Shown here one piece after another: positions 60,255 through 64,000 of a DNA stretch of 64,000 bases. A program made the translations under genes and the position numbers. A model generated the notes under the pieces. It made no database searches. It saw only the letters and a program-made list of their open reading frames with translations, and was not told the DNA's origin. Origin of the DNA: JAEUKA01 sp035328405 (GTDB lineage Bacteria > Myxococcota_A > Polyangia > Palsa-1104 > JAEUJZ01); contig DAOLIT010000010.1 of the NCBI GenBank assembly GCA_035328405.1, positions 30,720-94,719 of the forward strand, written 5' to 3'. Every line of letters begins with the position of its first letter. Positions within the stretch are counted from its first letter, which is position 1.

Positions 60255-60861
60255 TGATTCCTCCCTGTGTTCAATGTGCAAAGGTGACGCGGTTCGCTTG
60301 CTCATACGAAGCAACGTGAGTCCCCCTGACACGCTCCCTCAGCCGCAATGCAGGGGAGTCCTCGTTTGTTTTCAACCGATCTTTAGCATACTTGCGTGTT
60401 TTGTATTTCAAAACACAAAAAATTTCATGTTTTTAGGCGGAAGGCTGACATGTGGTCCATGTTCGGAGCCGGACAAAAGACCACAAACCGCTCCGAATCC
60501 CTGGTCACATCATCCCAAAGACCTTTCATGTTCTCGTATGAAAACGCAACCACGGTGTGTCTACTGCATCGTCCAGCAAGCTGACCTCGTGCAAACCACT
60601 CGATCCCCAAAAGGGTCTGATCGCTTCATGTAATACAAAAAACAAAAAGCAAGCGAAAATTTGCAGGCAACTCTCGGTTCGGTTATGCGTTTGTTTGCAA
60701 CATGACGTGCGCTTGGTCTGTTCCACCTGCTCTTGTTGGCTACCCAGGAGTTCCCGCTCCTCCAAGGCCCCCGATCAAGGGTCCAGGTTCAGCCCTCCTC
60801 CAATGAGCTGATGCTACCATCGCCTCAAATGAGGCATCCTTTGCTCAATTCCAGTCCCACC
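60255..60861. other. AT-richer intergenic region with palindrome
   Basis: About 600 bp between divergent VWA paralogue 2 and TonB receptor 2. No gene seen; several short frames are poor. It holds a perfect 8-bp palindromic hairpin (60396-60416) and may contain both promoters. Confidence 0.5.
60396..60416. promoter_or_regulatory. Palindrome GTGTTTTG-TATTT-CAAAACAC
   Basis: Perfect 8-bp arms with a 5-nt spacer, about 140 bp upstream of the VWA gene start and 450 bp upstream of the receptor start. Could be an operator or a terminator-like hairpin (not followed by a clear T-run). Confidence 0.4.
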
Positions 60862-62934
60862 ATGTTCCACCATTCTTCGATAGAAAAAGCCGCCTTGGCT
60901 GTGCTTCCCATTGGCATTCTTTTTACAACCGCACAGACGCTCGGACGGACTTCACTTGAGACCGTTGTTACGTCCGAAGATCCCGCCCTCCGCGAGGAAA
61001 TCAGCAAGCAAACCCTTCAGACAGAGGAGCTGCGCAAACTTCCTGGAACACTTGGTGATCCGTTGCGTGCGATCGAAAATCTGCCTGGCGCGGCTCGCTC
61101 CCCTTTGAACACCGGACTCTTTATCATTGAAGGTGCGAGACCCTCCGACTCTCGCGTATATCTTGCCACCGCAGAAGTTCCGCAGCTTTATCACTACGGT
61201 GGCTTCACGTCGGTGGTACCGGCTACATATTTGGCCTCTGTTACCTATCTGCCTCACAACTTCGGAGTCCGCTACGGTCGAGCAACCGCCGGAACCATTG
61301 ATGTCGATTTGCGTGCCGGTAGAAAAGATCGATGGCATGCCGCTCTCGATGCAAATCCTGTTCACATCGGAATCGAAGTTGAGGGCCCCCTTCCTCCGAA
61401 GAACCCACGTACAGGCGAACCAAAAGGGTCGATTGCTCTCGGGCTCCGTCGTAGTTACATAGACGCAGGGTTGGCCCTGGCAGGAGCAGTGCTCGGTGAT
61501 CCACCCGGCCTCCGTTTCACGAATGCCCCGGTGTATTGGGACTACCAAGCCATCCTAAAGTACAGTATTGGGGGTGGTACGTTGCGCATTCTTGTTTTGG
61601 GTGCAGATGATCAGATCTCGTTGAAGTTCGCTCGCCCCCAAGACGTTGATCCATCTGTAAATGGCCAATTTTCCACACACATCCAGTTTCATCGTTTGCA
61701 AGCGCGATACACCCGCCGTTTCTTTAGTTGGGACGTACTGTTTCAAAGCACCATTGGTTTTACACAGACAGAGCTTGCTCTCGGGCGCTCTGTGAACATG
61801 TCTGTAAGTGCGCTCGGAGCAGACTACAGAATCGAAGTCCAAAGAGAGTTTTCAGGTGACAAAAGACTCTTGGCCGGAATGGACGTTCAGACATCCTATG
61901 TTTGGCTAAATGCAGCCGTTCCGCAGCCTGTTCGAGAGGGGGAATTTCAAAAACCGCCCGGTTCCCAGACCCAAATTCTTGCCCAAGATCAGGCCTACTT
62001 TGTGAATCCTGCCGCATATGCAGAACTCAGTTACAAACCCCATCCGCGCGTTTCGATCGTTCCGGGAATCCGTTTCGACTACTTCGGCTTTCTCCGTCGA
62101 TACTCTATCGATCCAAGACTATCCGCAAAGCTCTCTGTGACCTCTCTCACCACGATCAAGCTCGGTTTGGGAATGTACTCCCAAGATCCCGCTGTGCAGG
62201 ACTACTTTTCTTCTTTTGGGAATCCCCTTCTGCGGTTAGAAAGAGCCACGCATCTTTCCCTTGCAGTCGAACAGGCCATTTGGAAAGGACTGATTTTAGA
62301 AATCACAGGTCTATACAAACACCTGTGGGATTTTGCAGGTTCTTCGTCGATGAATCGACGTTTTGGAGACGGCCCCTTTCCCCAAGACATTCGCCCGGAA
62401 CGCACGGCGTCACAAGTACATGGTCGCATTTTCGGCGGGACTTTTCTTCTGCGCCAGAGTCTTTCCAAGCACTTGTTTGGTTGGCTCAGCTACTCCCTTT
62501 TGCGCAGTGAGCGAGCCGATTGTCCAACTTGTTCGCAACGTCTGTTTGATTTCGACCAAACGCACATCTTGATCTTTGCCGCGCATGTCTACCTTCCATA
62601 CAAGTTTGAAGTGGGAGTGCGCTTTCGGTACATTTCTGGGATTCCGCAGACACCGGTCAGGGGTGGGTACTTCGATTCTGACGTTGATATGTATCAACCC
62701 GTTCCACAGACGGAGAGAAACACCGAACGGCTGGCACCGTTCCATCAATTGGATGTGCGAATTGATCGGAAGTTTGTCACCAAGAAGATCACGTTCCAGG
62801 TGTACCTGGACATCTCAAACATCTACAACAATCCGGCGCAAGAGCAACTCGTGTACTCCTACGACTACGTTCAGAAAGCGGCCATCACGGGGTTGCCGAT
62901 TCTGCCCTCATTGGGAGTGCGCGGTGAACTGTGA
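60862..62934 (+). CDS. TonB-dependent receptor lacking the regulatory-like domain (paralogue of 19430-21865)
   Basis: 690 residues from ATG at 60862 (MFHHSSIEKAALAVLPIGIL signal-like); upstream in-frame starts exist but lack support. Plug: LRKLPGTLGDPLRAIENLPG ... VRYGRATAGTIDVDLRAG; many barrel strands; C-terminal LPSLGVRGEL. Sequence pattern follows the receptor at 19430-21865 through plug and last strands (LPGAARSPLN versus LPGIARAPFG; NIYNNPAQEQLVYS versus NLYNRKNAESLLYG), but the carboxypeptidase-regulatory-like domain is absent. No ligand can be named. Convergent with the Ser/Thr kinase gene (27 bp apart). Confidence 0.88.
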   Translation: MFHHSSIEKAALAVLPIGILFTTAQTLGRTSLETVVTSEDPALREEISKQTLQTEELRKLPGTLGDPLRAIENLPGAARSPLNTGLFIIEGARPSDSRVYLATAEVPQLYHYGGFTSVVPATYLASVTYLPHNFGVRYGRATAGTIDVDLRAGRKDRWHAALDANPVHIGIEVEGPLPPKNPRTGEPKGSIALGLRRSYIDAGLALAGAVLGDPPGLRFTNAPVYWDYQAILKYSIGGGTLRILVLGADDQISLKFARPQDVDPSVNGQFSTHIQFHRLQARYTRRFFSWDVLFQSTIGFTQTELALGRSVNMSVSALGADYRIEVQREFSGDKRLLAGMDVQTSYVWLNAAVPQPVREGEFQKPPGSQTQILAQDQAYFVNPAAYAELSYKPHPRVSIVPGIRFDYFGFLRRYSIDPRLSAKLSVTSLTTIKLGLGMYSQDPAVQDYFSSFGNPLLRLERATHLSLAVEQAIWKGLILEITGLYKHLWDFAGSSSMNRRFGDGPFPQDIRPERTASQVHGRIFGGTFLLRQSLSKHLFGWLSYSLLRSERADCPTCSQRLFDFDQTHILIFAAHVYLPYKFEVGVRFRYISGIPQTPVRGGYFDSDVDMYQPVPQTERNTERLAPFHQLDVRIDRKFVTKKITFQVYLDISNIYNNPAQEQLVYSYDYVQKAAITGLPILPSLGVRGEL

Positions 62935-62961
62935 CCTGCAAACGGAATGCGATCAATCCCA

Positions 62962-64000
62962 TCAATCCTCAAAGAAGTTCTTTTTTGCGTGTTTCCTTCG
63001 GCGGTGCGATTTTGTCGGAGGGTTCTCGTTCGGTTGAGCATCGCCGCTATTTGTCGCCCGTTTGGTCTTCCGTTCTGTTCCAGGTTGCGTGGAAGAAACA
63101 GGCAGATCTGCCTCTCCGCTCTTGGCATCATGCCCAGTCGATTTGGGGGTCGAATGTGGATTTCCCAAACCCGTTTCTGCTTTGTTTTGGAAAGTGTGTG
63201 CCTGTGATTCCGTAGAACTGGGAAGTGATTTGGATGGTGTCGGGTTCGTCTGTGCGAAATCCGCATCTCTTGCGCGCAATCCAAAGAAAACCAGGCCTCC
63301 TCCCAAAAGAAGCAAGCCGGTCAAGAGCAGCAACACCTTCCAGGTCCGTTCGACTCTTGCCCCTGCGGCTTGGCCACTGAATGGTGCCGACGTGGCACTC
63401 GATACAGATGGAGACAGCACGCGAGTCAGCTCGGGCTCCGTGTCTTTGGTGGAGTCCTTTTGGGGTTGTTCACGAATGCCCGCCGCACCGTCTCCCGCCG
63501 TTTGCAGCAGATCGCCAAGTTCTTGCGCAACTGCAAACATGCTCGGACGAAGTGTCCGATCCTTCACGAGCATTCTGTCCACCAATTGAGCCACCTGTTG
63601 CGGAACTTCAGGAGATGTATGTTGCAGCAAAGGGGGAGCTTGAAATTGGTGCATTCCAATGATGCGTCCGATTCCATCTGCGGTAAACGGGGGTCTTCCC
63701 GAAAGTGCTTCAAACAGCACGCATCCGAGGGAATACACATCCGTTTTTGCATCGACTTGGCCGGCCCCCTCGCATTGTTCAGGAGACATGTACAGCGGTG
63801 TTCCCAAAACGGCCTGCGTGCTCGTTTTCACCGCTCCATGGTGTTCCGGCCCAGTCAACTTCGCGATCCCAAAATCCAACACCTTCACCCGCTCCCCCCC
63901 AGGCACCGCCGAATCCCCCACAAGCATCACATTGTCCGGCTTGAGGTCCCTATGGACGATTCCTTTTTCGTGGGCGGCGGAGAGGGCGTCGGCGAGTTGG
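62962..64000 (-). CDS. Ser/Thr protein kinase, C-terminal part (5' end outside window)
   Basis: About 346 codons present. Reading into the window from the right edge gives the catalytic loop GIVHRDLKPDNVM, then VKVLDFGIAKLTG (DFG), GTPLYMSPEQCEG (activation segment), KTDVYSLGCVLFEALSG and the final kinase helix. A single membrane helix (LLLLTGLLLLGGGLVFFGL, around residue 225 of this fragment) separates it from a ~100-residue Ser/Thr/Lys/Pro-rich extracytoplasmic tail. Pkn-type membrane kinases are common in Myxococcota and could feed FHA proteins like the one at 47459. No promoter visible. Confidence 0.93.
   Translation of the reverse strand, partial: QLADALSAAHEKGIVHRDLKPDNVMLVGDSAVPGGERVKVLDFGIAKLTGPEHHGAVKTSTQAVLGTPLYMSPEQCEGAGQVDAKTDVYSLGCVLFEALSGRPPFTADGIGRIIGMHQFQAPPLLQHTSPEVPQQVAQLVDRMLVKDRTLRPSMFAVAQELGDLLQTAGDGAAGIREQPQKDSTKDTEPELTRVLSPSVSSATSAPFSGQAAGARVERTWKVLLLLTGLLLLGGGLVFFGLRARDADFAQTNPTPSKSLPSSTESQAHTFQNKAETGLGNPHSTPKSTGHDAKSGEADLPVSSTQPGTERKTKRATNSGDAQPNENPPTKSHRRRKHAKKNFFED

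Overview
The window reads as chromosome of a Gram-negative, probably delta-proteobacterial/Myxococcota-type bacterium. Reasons: outer-membrane TonB-dependent receptors and a DUF481 barrel, many lipoproteins with lipobox cysteines, PilZ, FHA/sigma-54 and Ser/Thr kinase signalling proteins, a split glycine decarboxylase (GcvPA/GcvPB), and an extra SPOUT-like RNA methyltransferase gene between trmD and rplS. The species cannot be named from sequence alone. No rRNA, insertion sequence, integrase or CRISPR array was seen; there is one tRNA, Leu(UAA).

Layout: 0-2.7 kb, dnaJ (edge) and grpE diverging from a Nit-family amidase and a secreted repeat protein. 2.7-7.4 kb, minus strand: MerR regulator, M15 peptidase, rhodanese lipoprotein, and a histidine kinase coupled to a TPR protein. 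7.5-14.1 kb: folB, an unknown protein with a hydrophobic C-terminal segment, DUF420, an enoyl-CoA hydratase, small exported proteins and a lipoprotein alpha-amylase. 14.2-17.1 kb: tRNA-Leu, PilZ protein, rsmI and murC. 17.1-19.4 kb: a 21-bp tandem repeat abutting an OLD-type ATPase/TOPRIM gene. 19.4-21.9 kb: a TonB-dependent receptor.

The most interesting part is 22.0-31.6 kb, a polymorphic-toxin locus built on a bacterial annexin. A 1399-residue protein carries five annexin-type repeats, each with a Gx(W/M/L/I)GT(D/N)E loop and a distal acidic residue as in calcium-binding annexin sites, then a hydrophobic segment, a charged linker and a unique C-terminal domain; a candidate immunity gene follows. 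Upstream on the same strand lie two orphan cassettes. One has a 562-bp copy of the linker joined to a different C-terminal domain (possible nucleotidyltransferase-like toxin) and its own small candidate immunity gene. The other is a decayed adenosine-deaminase-like toxin fragment carrying a short linker relic, followed 15 bp later by a pentapeptide-repeat candidate immunity gene. A related ~60-bp element occurs at both ends of the orphan region. This is the architecture expected for toxin-tip switching by homologous recombination, but with an annexin delivery/membrane module.

32.4-45.3 kb is core housekeeping: scpA-scpB-pseudouridine synthase, cysE, comM-like ATPase, recA, and the rpsP-rimM-trmD-methyltransferase-rplS operon followed by a YraN-family gene. 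45.4-50 kb holds a kelch lipoprotein, an FHA/sigma-54 activator with a palindrome at its start, and a DUF481 outer-membrane protein. 50.1-56.5 kb is the glycine cleavage operon gcvT-gcvH-gcvPA-gcvPB followed by yebC and meaB. 56.6-64 kb has two paralogous von Willebrand A lipoproteins, a second TonB-dependent receptor related to the first, and the C-terminal part of a Ser/Thr kinase running off the right edge.

Start codons were chosen by ribosome-binding site, signal peptide and gene overlap. Functions come from motif recognition by eye; no database search was run.
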